Part shown: positions 6,646 to 14,139 of the stretch, piece by piece
Layout of the letters: each line of letters begins with the position of its first letter
Numbering within the stretch: position 1 is the stretch's first letter
NCBI GenBank assembly: GCA_023402075.1
Contig: JAEXCS010000033.1
Location: 1-21,466, forward strand
DNA length: 21,466 nt
Reading direction: 5' to 3'
DNA from: Bacillota bacterium
Lineage (GTDB): Bacteria > Bacillota > Clostridia > Oscillospirales > Oscillospiraceae
Made by a program: the position numbers and the translations under genes
The notes under the pieces: generated by a model
Database searches by the model: none
What the model was told of the DNA's origin: nothing
What the model saw: the letters and a program-made list of their open reading frames with translations, nothing else

Positions 6646-8204
6646 CGACAATACCAGCGACAAAAAACAAGTTCACGGCGCTACCGACAGCGTCCATTGC
6701 AAAGCGACGCACTGCCGGGTATGCCCGTGTTTCCACGGATAAGGACGAGCAGTTTACCAGTTACGAGGCACAGGTCGATTATTACACTAAGTACATTCAG
6801 TCCAGAGAGGACTGGGAGTTCGTCACGGTTTATACGGATGAGGGCATTTCGGCTTTGGATACTAAGCACCGAGAGGGATTTCAACAGATGGTGCGGGATG
6901 CGCTGGATGGCAAGATAGACCTCATCGTAACAAAGTCGGTTAGCCGATTTGCGAGAAACACAGTTGACAGCCTTGTTACCATCCGCAAGCTGAAGGAAAA
7001 AGGTGTGGAGTGCTATTTTGAGAAAGAAAATATTTTTACCTTTGATGGAAAGGGCGAGCTGCTTCTTACCATTATGAGTTCTCTGGCACAGGAAGAAAGC
7101 CGCTCCATTTCGGAGAATGTCACATGGGGACAGCGTAAGCGTTTCTCGGATGGCAAGGTTAGCGTCGGCTACTCGCAATTTCTCGGTTTTGATAAGGGCG
7201 AGGACGGAACCCTTAAGGTAGTGCCAGAGCAAGCCGAAACGGTACGGCTCATCTATAAGATGTTCCTTGAAGGAAAAACCACACAGGGCATTGCCAATTA
7301 TCTCATGGAACACGGCATTCTCAGCCCTGCCGAAAAGAAAACATGGCGGTCATCCACGGTTGCCAGCATCCTCACCAACGAGAAATATAAGGGCGATGCG
7401 CTTCTCCAAAAACGGTTTACAGTTGACTTTTTAACGAAAGAACTGCGGGTAAATAACGGCGAAGTACCCCAATATTATGTGGAAAATTCGCACGAAGCCA
7501 TCATCGCCCCGGAGGAATTTGAAACGGTGCAGGAAGAAATGGCGCGACGCAAAGAACTGGGCAGAGCTTACAGCGATAAGGCTTTTCACAGTAAAATCAT
7601 TTGCGGAGACTGTGGCGGTTTCTACGGCCGAAAGGTCTGGCATTCCACAGATGAATATAGAAGTGTGATATTCCAGTGCAATCAGAAATTCAAAAACATG
7701 AAAAAGTGCACCACGCCCACACTCACCGAGGACGAAATCAAACAACGTTTCCTCGTCGCCTACAATGAGTTGATGGGCAATCGCTCCACAGTGCTTGCTG
7801 ACTGCGAGCTTATCCGGCAGACGCTCTGCGACACGGCTGCACTTGCTACCGAAATGCAACAGGAACAGGATGAAATGACGGTTGTGTCCGAGCTTATGCA
7901 GGCGCATATAAAAAAGAATGCGTCCGTCGCCCAGTCGCAGGAAGCCTACGCACTGGAAGCCGGACGTATTGAAAATCGCTATAACGCCGCTTTTGAACAT
8001 TACACCGCACTCGAAACGGAAAAAGAAAAGCGGATGCGAAAAAGCAAGGAAATCAGCACTTTTATCACAACGTTGAAAAAGCAGCCGATGATCTTGCCGG
8101 AATGGAACGAGCGACTTTGGATTACGCTACTCGACATGGCAATCGTTCAGCGGGATGGCAGTATCGTGTTTCGGTTCAAAAGCGGGAAAGAAATCATAAA
8201 GTAA
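6633..8204 (+). CDS. Large serine recombinase, second of a pair
   Basis: A 523-aa recombinase. The catalytic domain (25-165) has GYARVSTDKDEQ with Ser34, YTDEGISALDTKHREGF, VTKSVSRFARNTVDS and the AQEESRSISENV helix. The Recombinase domain spans about 178-300, the zinc ribbon uses C324, C327, C349 and C359, and a charged coiled coil runs from about 390 to 490, the element that in phage integrases controls synapsis and direction. The C-terminus (DMAIVQRDGSIVFRFKSGKE) is complete. ATG 6633 has AAAGGAGG 7 nt upstream; the in-frame codons before it lie inside the first recombinase. The pair resembles the logic of CcrA/CcrB, where two recombinases act together; this is an analogy, not shown here. 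The gene ends at the probable prophage boundary. Confidence 0.93.
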   Translation: MPRVTTIPATKNKFTALPTASIAKRRTAGYARVSTDKDEQFTSYEAQVDYYTKYIQSREDWEFVTVYTDEGISALDTKHREGFQQMVRDALDGKIDLIVTKSVSRFARNTVDSLVTIRKLKEKGVECYFEKENIFTFDGKGELLLTIMSSLAQEESRSISENVTWGQRKRFSDGKVSVGYSQFLGFDKGEDGTLKVVPEQAETVRLIYKMFLEGKTTQGIANYLMEHGILSPAEKKTWRSSTVASILTNEKYKGDALLQKRFTVDFLTKELRVNNGEVPQYYVENSHEAIIAPEEFETVQEEMARRKELGRAYSDKAFHSKIICGDCGGFYGRKVWHSTDEYRSVIFQCNQKFKNMKKCTTPTLTEDEIKQRFLVAYNELMGNRSTVLADCELIRQTLCDTAALATEMQQEQDEMTVVSELMQAHIKKNASVAQSQEAYALEAGRIENRYNAAFEHYTALETEKEKRMRKSKEISTFITTLKKQPMILPEWNERLWITLLDMAIVQRDGSIVFRFKSGKEIIK

Positions 8205-8761
8205 ATAAATACGCAGATATAAAATCTGATCTTGAGCTTCCTGTTGGTCTGACGCGGGAGTACATGGAAGATTTACAGTTCCTTGCACCAAAAGAAAACC
8301 TCGTTTTTATGGGTGCTGTTGGCACCGGCAAGACACATTTGGCAACTGCCCTCGCCTTGAAAGCCTGCCAAGAGGGACGGCGGGTACGGTTCTTTACCGC
8401 CGCAGCCCTCGCTAACATCCTGCTGGAAAAGAACAGCCGTGGTACGCTGAACAATTTCTTGGGGACGCTGAAAAAGGTGGAGCTGATTGTGCTTGACGAG
8501 ATTGGCTTCGTACCGCTGCACAGGGACGCTGCCGAGCTGCTGTTTCAAGTGGTCTCGGATTGCTACGAGCGCAAAAGCCTGATTATTACATCCAATCTGG
8601 AGTTCTCTCAGTGGAACACGGTCTTTGGGGACAACCGCTTGACCGCAGCACTGATTGACCGGCTCATCCACCATTCTCATATTTGCATTTTCTCTGGTGA
8701 GAGCTACAGGCTTACGCAGTCCATGCTCCGCCAGAAATCCAAGAAAGGAGCTACCCGATGA
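8205..8761 (+). pseudogene. istB: 5'-truncated IstB-like ATPase (IS21-family remnant)
   Basis: IstB is the AAA+ helper that loads the IS21 transposase on target DNA. The visible part, 185 codons from just after the recombinase stop, holds a Walker A (GAVGTGKTHLATAL), a Walker B (LIVLDEIGFVPLH), the sensor region LIITSNLEFSQWNTVFGD and the C-terminal DRLIHHSHICIFSGESYRL. Intact IstB proteins are about 250 aa, so roughly 60 N-terminal residues are gone, and the homology starts within a few bases of the recombinase stop. No istA lies nearby. No good start exists: ATG 8264 is in frame but has no ribosome binding site and would give only 165 aa. The ATPase motifs are intact, so a residual product is possible. 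Confidence 0.82.
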
Positions 8762-8934
8762 ATACTGCTTTGACCGCCGAAGAAAAGTGCCGCCTCCGCA
8801 AATGGATTGCTGACGGAAATGACCCTGCCGACAATCCGTGGCTCATGTCTGGAAAGGATGGCAGGCCGTTGGATTTCATTACCGCATGGCGTGATATGCT
8901 CAGCTTGGAAGCAGAGCACATGGTGGGCCTCTGA
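8758..8934 (+). CDS. 58-aa hypothetical protein coupled to istB remnant
   Basis: A small ORF starting at ATG 8758 with a 4-bp ATGA overlap to the istB stop and AAAGGAG 7 nt upstream, which is good evidence for translational coupling. The product begins MNTALTAEEKCRLRKWIADG and contains NDPADNPWLMSGKDGRPLDF, then ITAWRDM; it is acidic, without membrane segment or known domain. Similar short ORFs behind IstB genes are familiar to me from clostridial IS21-like elements, but no function is known. Its last codons run into the imperfect repeat array at 8910-9058. Confidence 0.6.
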   Translation: MNTALTAEEKCRLRKWIADGNDPADNPWLMSGKDGRPLDFITAWRDMLSLEAEHMVGL

Positions 8935-9058
8935 AAAGGTCCCCAAAAGGCGCTCCAAAAATGCAGAATTGGGTCTCCAAAAAGGTCCCCAAAAATGCAG
9001 AACCGGGCCTCGTAAAAGGCTCGCCAAAAGTACAGCGTTGGGCCCCAAAAAGGGCTCG
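8910..9058. repeat. Imperfect 34-35 bp tandem repeat, about four units
   Basis: Three consecutive units (8955-8988, 8989-9023, 9024-9058) share CCAAAAATGCAGAA, then GGGYCYC and AAAAGG-CTCG. A more diverged fourth unit (8910-8942) overlaps the end of the 58-aa ORF and is separated by 12 bp. IS21-family elements carry several transposase-binding repeats at each end, so this may be the right end of the IS remnant; that is an inference. Confidence 0.7.
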
Positions 9059-9136
9059 GCAACCAACCATGCTGGTGCTGACCAGACTATGTACTTCTCG
9101 GGGCCCTTTTTATGCACTTTCTACTTGACGAACACA

Positions 9137-9165
9137 CTCCCATGAAATCAGAGATTTCATGGGAG
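9137..9165. repeat. Perfect 13-bp inverted repeat with 3-nt loop
   Basis: CTCCCATGAAATC, loop AGA, and its exact complement. No T-run follows on the plus strand, so it is not a typical terminator. It lies in non-coding DNA between the IS remnant and the metal island. The rest of 9059-9387 shows no credible gene. Confidence 0.8.
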
Positions 9166-9387
9166 CCTGTAAAAGAGAAAAATGAATCAATTACTTCAAA
9201 GCGGGGGTTTCTGAGCGGACCGCTTTCTTCCGTACCAGATAAGCTGATGGGGGTAGACGGCGCTGGCCGCGGCGATTTAGTTCACATAATTCCTCTTTGA
9301 ATGCCAACAGAGCGGATACTTAAAACCTGTTTGTCTAACAAGTTGGACATAATAGGCTTCGTACACAAAACAAGACAAAATTCTCTG

Positions 9388-9416
9388 TTGACAGATGGGC
9401 TGAAGGAACATATAAT
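9388..9416 (+). promoter_or_regulatory. Sigma-A promoter of the metal ATPase gene
   Basis: TTGACA at 9388-9393, a 17-bp spacer, and TATAAT at 9411-9416: a full consensus housekeeping promoter. The start would be near 9423, about 50 nt before the riboswitch aptamer. Strong constitutive initiation fits control by downstream attenuation. Confidence 0.88.
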
Positions 9417-9474
9417 ACTCAGTAATCTCTTTGCACTGCATTACATTCTGTAAAAAGAATGCGAGATCTACAGT

Positions 9475-9577
9475 ACAAACTGAGCAGGCGATGGACCTTT
9501 TTTAAAGGTTCGTGGGGCCGGGCCACCCGACAAGTGGCAACAGATTGCAGTGATGCGCACATCTGTGGGACAGTTGT
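9475..9577 (+). ncRNA. NiCo (czcD) riboswitch aptamer
   Basis: The sequence carries the conserved core of the NiCo/czcD RNA: ACTGAGCAGGC, GCCGGGC, GTGGCAACAGAT and GCGCACATCTGTGGGACAGT, in this order. Four helices can be drawn: P1 (9475-9482 with 9571-9577), P2 (about 9491-9500 closing a T loop), P3 (9522-9526 with 9534-9538) and P4 (9540-9545 with 9561-9566). Known members bind Co2+ and Ni2+ cooperatively, with Fe2+ also reported, and switch metal exporters on. It precedes a P-type ATPase gene, which fits. Variable stems differ from members I remember, while junction bases agree. Confidence 0.93.
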
Positions 9578-9604
9578 ATGTTCCATAGGTGTGCGCTATT
9601 TTTA
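9555..9604 (+). terminator. Riboswitch-controlled intrinsic terminator
   Basis: A 14-bp stem (9555-9568 with 9583-9596, two G-T pairs) is followed by TATTTTTAT. The 5' arm is part of aptamer helix P4 and the 3' junction, so aptamer and terminator exclude each other. Metal binding should stabilise the aptamer and allow read-through (ON switch). Confidence 0.88.
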
Positions 9605-9683
9605 TACCTTGGACAAACGACCTTGTATGGAGTGCCATAAGAGAAATCAAACGACGCCGAGAGGCGAAAACGGAGGTTTCTTT

Positions 9684-12206
9684 ATGACAGACAACGGAAA
9701 AAACATGGCGGGACTCAGCTCCGCCGACGCGAGGCGATTGCAGCAGCAATACGGTAAAAATGAACTGACACCGCAGAAAAAGGAAAGCTTTCTGCAAAAG
9801 ACGTTCCATATTATCTGCGAGCCGATGTTCCTTTTGCTGATTGTGGCCGCAGTTATTTATTTCGTTCTTGGGGAACCGAGAAACGGCGCGATCATGCTGA
9901 TTTTCGTAATCGGCATGATCAGCATCGACGTGATTCAGGAATGGAAAACCGATCAGACACTCAACGCGCTCAAGGACTTGTCCGCGCCGCACATAAAGGT
10001 CATCAGAGACGGCGGTGAAACCGTGATCGCCAGCGCGGATCTTGTGCCGGGGGATTTGATGCTGATCTATGAAGGCGTCAAGATTCCCGCCGACGGCGTC
10101 GTGGTCAGGTGCAACGACCTGTGCGTGGAGGAGTCTTCCCTCACCGGCGAGGCGGAAGGCGTCTGGAAGATACCCAACGAAAGCGCCGAGCCGACGGAGG
10201 ATTCCTGGCGCAAGGATTATTGTTATGCGGGTACTCTTGTTACGCAGGGTACGGGCACCGTTCTGGTCGATAGAATCGGCGCGGAAACCGAGTACGGAAA
10301 AATCGGCAAAAACGTGGCGGACGCCCCGGATGAGCCGTCACCTTTACAGAAGCAGACAGGCAGGCTTGTCAGAACATGTGCCGGGATTGCGGGCGTACTG
10401 TTTGCCCTTGTCGGCGTGATCACCTATTTCAATCTGCCCGACCACGCGCTTGGCGCCCGTTTGACGGAAAGCGTCCTGTCCGGCATCACACTTGCAATGG
10501 CTATGATTCCCGAAGAATTTCCCGTGATTTTGACGGTGTTTCTCTCCATGGGCGCATGGAGGCTTGCGAAGAAGCAGTCGCTGGTCCGAAAGCTTCCGTC
10601 CGTCGAAACGCTTGGCTCCGTATCGGTGCTGTGCGTGGATAAGACGGGAACCATTACGATGAACCAGATGGCGGTCCAAGAGACTTGGGCGCCTAACGGC
10701 GACGAACACGCTTTGATTGAAATCATGGGGCTTGGCTGTGAAACGGATGCCTATGACCCAATGGAGAAGGCAATGCTTTCCTATTGCGACAGCCGTGGAA
10801 TTTCCAAGGATGATCTCTTCGGCGGTGAATTGATCAGCGAGTACGCCTTCACCAACGAGCTGAAAATGATGGGGCACGTCTGGCGCAGGGACGGTAAGAT
10901 TGTAATTGCAGCAAAGGGCTCATCGGAAAAAATTCTGACCATCTGCAATATCACGGAAGCCGAAAAAGAAGCCGCCGAGCAAAAGATTGCTGAAATGTCC
11001 AAAGAGGGGCTGCGCGTTATCGCGGTTGCAACCGCAACTCCGGCCTCGGTGGAAGACGTCCCAGCAGGCATCACCGAATGCAGACTTAATCTCTGCGGCC
11101 TGATCGGACTTGCCGACCCTCCCCGGGAGAGCGTCAAGGCGGACATCGCCCTCTGCCGCAGGGCCGGTATCCGCGTCGTGATGATTACCGGCGACAACGG
11201 AATCACCGCCGCGTCCATCGCAAGAAAAATCGGCATGGAACACTGTGACAATATCATTACCGGCGATATGCTGAATGAAATGTCCGACGATGAACTGCGG
11301 GAAGCGGTCAAAGATGTCTCCATCTTCTCCCGCGTTGTTCCGGAACATAAAATGCGAATTGTCAAGGCATTTAAAGAAAACGGCGAGATCGTCGCCATGA
11401 CGGGCGACGGAGTGAACGATGCGCCGGCTCTGAAATATGCCGACATCGGCATCGCCATGGGTAAGCGCGGAAGTGAGGTTTCCCGTGAGGCTGCCGATCT
11501 CATCCTGATGGACGATAACTTTACGACCATTGTCGAAACCGTCAGAGACGGGCGGAGAATTTACGACAATATCCGAAAGGCGGTGGGGTATGTATTTACC
11601 ATCCATATCCCCATCGCATTCACATCGCTGCTTGCCCCAATCCTCGGGGTTGCGCCCGCCGCGCTGATGCTCTTGCCGCTGCATGTTGTTTTACTTGAGC
11701 TTCTCATTGACCCGACCTGCTCCATCGTATTGGAACGCCAGCCCGCTGAAACCGACATCATGACCCGCAGACCGCGCGATCCGCAGGCTAAGCTTTTAGA
11801 CCGACGGCTCCTGGCCAAAAGTGTGATTCAGGGGCTCGCTGTTTTTGCCGCTTCCTTCGGCATATACTTTACAACTCTCGCGGGCGATCCCGCGAATGCG
11901 CCCGTCGCCCGCACCATGGGCCTTGTTGTCATCATGCTGTCCAACCTGCTCCTGGTTCAAGTGAACAGCTCCGATCGTGATTTTGCGCTTCAGTCGATAA
12001 CCCGCCTTGCAAAAGACGGGGTTATGTGGGCGGCCAATATCGGCACATTACTCATGCTGGCAGTGATTCTCTATACGCCGCTTTCCCATTTGCTGAAGCT
12101 CGCGCCGCTCACGGCCGGGCAGTTCTTTGGCTCGGCAGGCATTGCCGCGGCGGCAGTGCTGTGGTATGAAATCGTGAAGCTGATCAATCGAATCCGCAAT
12201 AGGTAG
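9684..12206 (+). CDS. P-type ATPase, predicted Co/Ni/Fe-type cation exporter
   Basis: An 840-aa ion pump of P2 architecture. The N-terminal cation-ATPase domain has the AARRLQQQYGKNEL-like start. TM pairs lie at about 45-62 and 68-85, and the actuator has SSLTGEAEGV (154-158). M4 carries MIPEEFPVILT (276-280), and the phosphorylation loop has DKTGT with Asp319. Further on are KGSSEK, MITGDNG, the hinge TGDGVNDAPALKYAD (near 572-587), and M6 with LLIDPTCSI (Asp near 676). It has no CPC motif or heavy-metal-binding N-terminal domain, so it is not a classical P1B pump, and PEEFP/IDPTCS differ from Ca2+-ATPase motifs. ATG 9684 follows GGAGG at 7 nt; in-frame codons upstream are riboswitch RNA. 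Substrate is inferred from the NiCo riboswitch. Confidence 0.92.
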   Translation: MTDNGKNMAGLSSADARRLQQQYGKNELTPQKKESFLQKTFHIICEPMFLLLIVAAVIYFVLGEPRNGAIMLIFVIGMISIDVIQEWKTDQTLNALKDLSAPHIKVIRDGGETVIASADLVPGDLMLIYEGVKIPADGVVVRCNDLCVEESSLTGEAEGVWKIPNESAEPTEDSWRKDYCYAGTLVTQGTGTVLVDRIGAETEYGKIGKNVADAPDEPSPLQKQTGRLVRTCAGIAGVLFALVGVITYFNLPDHALGARLTESVLSGITLAMAMIPEEFPVILTVFLSMGAWRLAKKQSLVRKLPSVETLGSVSVLCVDKTGTITMNQMAVQETWAPNGDEHALIEIMGLGCETDAYDPMEKAMLSYCDSRGISKDDLFGGELISEYAFTNELKMMGHVWRRDGKIVIAAKGSSEKILTICNITEAEKEAAEQKIAEMSKEGLRVIAVATATPASVEDVPAGITECRLNLCGLIGLADPPRESVKADIALCRRAGIRVVMITGDNGITAASIARKIGMEHCDNIITGDMLNEMSDDELREAVKDVSIFSRVVPEHKMRIVKAFKENGEIVAMTGDGVNDAPALKYADIGIAMGKRGSEVSREAADLILMDDNFTTIVETVRDGRRIYDNIRKAVGYVFTIHIPIAFTSLLAPILGVAPAALMLLPLHVVLLELLIDPTCSIVLERQPAETDIMTRRPRDPQAKLLDRRLLAKSVIQGLAVFAASFGIYFTTLAGDPANAPVARTMGLVVIMLSNLLLVQVNSSDRDFALQSITRLAKDGVMWAANIGTLLMLAVILYTPLSHLLKLAPLTAGQFFGSAGIAAAAVLWYEIVKLINRIRNR

Positions 12207-12220
12207 TCCCACATAAAATA

Positions 12221-12256
12221 AAAATACCGCTGCCAATTGATTGGCGGCGGTATTTT
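12221..12256. terminator. Terminator after the ATPase gene
   Basis: A 16-bp stem (12221-12236 with 12241-12256, one G-T pair) with loop TTGA, A-rich before and T-rich after, 14 bp behind the ATPase stop. It can work in both directions and separates the ATPase from the next promoter. Confidence 0.9.
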
Positions 12257-12279
12257 ACATGCCGGCTCTTAAAATTTCT

Positions 12280-12331
12280 ATTGTAACCAATGTTACTTTG
12301 TGATATATTTGTATTGTAACCGATATTACAA
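12280..12331 (+). promoter_or_regulatory. Promoter with two operator dyads upstream of the ChrB-like gene
   Basis: Two copies of ATTGTAACCRATRTTAC (12280-12296 and 12313-12329) lie 33 bp apart, about three helical turns. Each is a dyad; the second extends to TTGTAAC-N4-ATTACAA. The first covers a -35 element TTGTAA (12281-12286), a 17-bp spacer leads to the extended -10 TGATATATT (12301-12309), and the second covers the expected start. This is the layout of a repressed, probably autoregulated promoter. Confidence 0.8.
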
Positions 12332-12346
12332 ATACGAGGTGGCTAT

Positions 12347-12883
12347 ATGGATCAAAATAAATGGATTGCGATCAATTACACGCTGCAAAGAGAACCGTCA
12401 AGGGCTCGGGTGTCCATATGGAGAAAGCTGAAAAAAATTGGAGCGGTCAGCATCCAGCAATCCATGTGGATCTTGCCTTCAAGTGATGAAAACAGCAGCT
12501 TGTTTCATGAGGTCAAGAATGAGGTTTCCCGGAACGGCGGCGAGGCGTTCATGCTGACGTTCTCCGCCGACGAGGACGGAGAAAAAATGATGATCGATAA
12601 GTTCAACGCGGCAAGGGACGGGGAATACGGGGAGCTTTTTGAGCAATGCGAAGATTTTTTCAAGGAAATTGACAAGGAAATTGCTCGTCAGAATTTTACG
12701 TTTGCCGAGATCGAGGAAAACGAGGAAGAGCTCGACAAGCTGAAGCAATGGCATAAAAAAATAGCCGCAAGAGATACCTTCGGCTCGCCGCTTCGGGAAA
12801 AGGCAGAATCGATGCTGTCAAAATGCGCGGAGCTTCTGGACGGCTTCTGTGACAAGGTCTATGAATACAATGAGAAATCGTAG
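12347..12883 (+). CDS. ChrB N-terminal-domain protein (putative regulator)
   Basis: A 178-aa protein. Residues 4-75 match the ChrB N-terminal domain: WIAINYTLQREPSRARVSIWRKLKKIGAVSIQQSMWILP as separate blocks, then GGEAFMLTFSAD. ChrB proteins regulate chromate-resistance operons in proteobacteria, and similar single-domain forms occur in Firmicutes next to transporters. The C-terminal half (90-178) is a charged, helical, probably coiled-coil region (KEIDKEIARQNFTFAEIEEN, EELDKLKQWHKKIAARDTFG) and lacks the larger ChrB C-terminal domain. The start has GAGGTGG 5 nt before. The MFS gene follows after 10 bp. The dyads in front suggest that this protein controls its own operon; chromate as inducer is possible but unproven. 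Confidence 0.78.
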   Translation: MDQNKWIAINYTLQREPSRARVSIWRKLKKIGAVSIQQSMWILPSSDENSSLFHEVKNEVSRNGGEAFMLTFSADEDGEKMMIDKFNAARDGEYGELFEQCEDFFKEIDKEIARQNFTFAEIEENEEELDKLKQWHKKIAARDTFGSPLREKAESMLSKCAELLDGFCDKVYEYNEKS

Positions 12884-12893
12884 GTAAGGAATC

Positions 12894-14081
12894 ATGAAAA
12901 AGAAGAAAGTTATCTCCAATATCATACTGCTCGGCCTTGTCAGCCTGTTCGTAGATATGAGCACCGAAATGGTTTACCCGCTTGTTCCGCTCTTTTTGAC
13001 GGCTACGCTTGGGGCATCTCCCGCCATCGTTGGCATCATTGAAGGAATCGCCGAGAGCGTCGCATCACTACTGAAGGTTTTCAGCGGCTATATCGGAGAC
13101 GTATACCACAATAAAAAACGGCTAGCTTTTGCCGGATATTCCACGGCTGTCGTTTATAAGATTTTTCTTCTCCTGGCAGCATCCTGGCCCGGCGTTTTGG
13201 TCGCGCGCGTGATCGACCGCACGGGGAAAGGCATCCGCACCGCACCGCGCGACGCGCTGGTCGCACAGTCAAGCGACGTCAAAAAGCTCGGCGGTTCCTT
13301 CGGCCTGCACAAGATGCTGGATATGGCCGGTTCGGCGCTCGGGGCTCTGCTCGCGTTCATTTTTGTGGCGACAGACTTTGGGTTTCACAAAGCTTTCCTG
13401 TTCTCTATCATCCCTGCGGTTATCGGAATCCTGATCATTTTTGCCATCAGAGAAGATAAAAGCAGTGCCGCAGCAAGCGAAAAGCTATCGCTGAAGGGGC
13501 TGAAGCTGGATGGCAAGCTGAAAGCGTATCTCGCGGTTATATTTGTTTTCTGCCTCGGAAACTCGTCGAATACATTTTTGCTCCTGAAAGCCCAGGAACG
13601 CGGCTTTTCCGCTTCACAGGTTATGCTGCTGTATCTGATTTTCAACGTAGCCACTTCCGTTCTTGCGATTCCGTCCGGCAAACTCTCCGATCAATACGGA
13701 AGAAGTAAAATACTTGTTCCGGGGTACCTGATTTACGGGCTTGTGTATCTCGGCTTTGCGCTTTTATCCGCCAAGCCTGCTATCTTGGTTCTGTTTATTG
13801 CCTACGGCGCGTATACCGCTCTGATCAGCGGAGCGGAACGGGCTTTTATTGTGGAGAACTCACCAGCCGGATTTAAAGGAACTATTCTTGGGCTATACGG
13901 AATGCTTCAGGGTATCGGCTTGCTTCTGTCTTCCATGATTGCGGGCCTGATGTGGGACAAAATCAATTCAAACGCGCCGTTTTTATTTGGCGGTGTGATT
14001 GGCTTGATCTCGGCCCTTATGATCCTGCTTATTTTGGATAAGAATAATCTGACCGGGCTTTTCCGCAGAAAGGCGAGCTAA
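12894..14081 (+). CDS. MFS transporter
   Basis: A 395-aa major facilitator with about 12 hydrophobic segments. The first helix holds LFVDMSTEMVYPLVPLFLTA, then LGASPAIVGIIEGIAESVAS. The loop 2-3 motif is seen as GYIGDVYHNKKRLAFAG, with a strongly basic loop (RVIDRTGKGIRTAPRDALVAQ in part) and a repeat of the A-motif in the second half (GKLSDQYGRSKILVPGY). There is no signal sequence or periplasmic domain. It is co-transcribed with the ChrB-like gene (10 bp gap). This MFS branch is often found with regulators of this kind; the substrate is unknown, and export of a toxic oxyanion or drug is only a guess from context. No clear terminator was found directly behind it. Confidence 0.9.
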   Translation: MKKKKVISNIILLGLVSLFVDMSTEMVYPLVPLFLTATLGASPAIVGIIEGIAESVASLLKVFSGYIGDVYHNKKRLAFAGYSTAVVYKIFLLLAASWPGVLVARVIDRTGKGIRTAPRDALVAQSSDVKKLGGSFGLHKMLDMAGSALGALLAFIFVATDFGFHKAFLFSIIPAVIGILIIFAIREDKSSAAASEKLSLKGLKLDGKLKAYLAVIFVFCLGNSSNTFLLLKAQERGFSASQVMLLYLIFNVATSVLAIPSGKLSDQYGRSKILVPGYLIYGLVYLGFALLSAKPAILVLFIAYGAYTALISGAERAFIVENSPAGFKGTILGLYGMLQGIGLLLSSMIAGLMWDKINSNAPFLFGGVIGLISALMILLILDKNNLTGLFRRKAS

Positions 14082-14139
14082 AAGAAAGGGCGGCCAAAAG
14101 CTATCACACGGGATAATCAAGCGCATTCTGATTCTCCAG

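Noticed and set aside
1..8204. Intact prophage
   Set aside because: No tail genes are present between head closure and holin, and the left part lies outside the window.
8910..9058. CRISPR array
   Set aside because: Units follow each other without unique spacers, are diverged, and no cas gene is present.
8704..9117. Minus-strand ORF of 137 codons with repeated LHFWGPFW-like peptide
   Set aside because: The peptide repeats come from the 35-bp DNA repeats; no ribosome binding site or family pattern, and it overlaps coupled plus-strand genes.
9459..9683. Upstream extension of the ATPase by 75 codons
   Set aside because: This DNA is the NiCo riboswitch and terminator; ATG 9684 has the good ribosome binding site.
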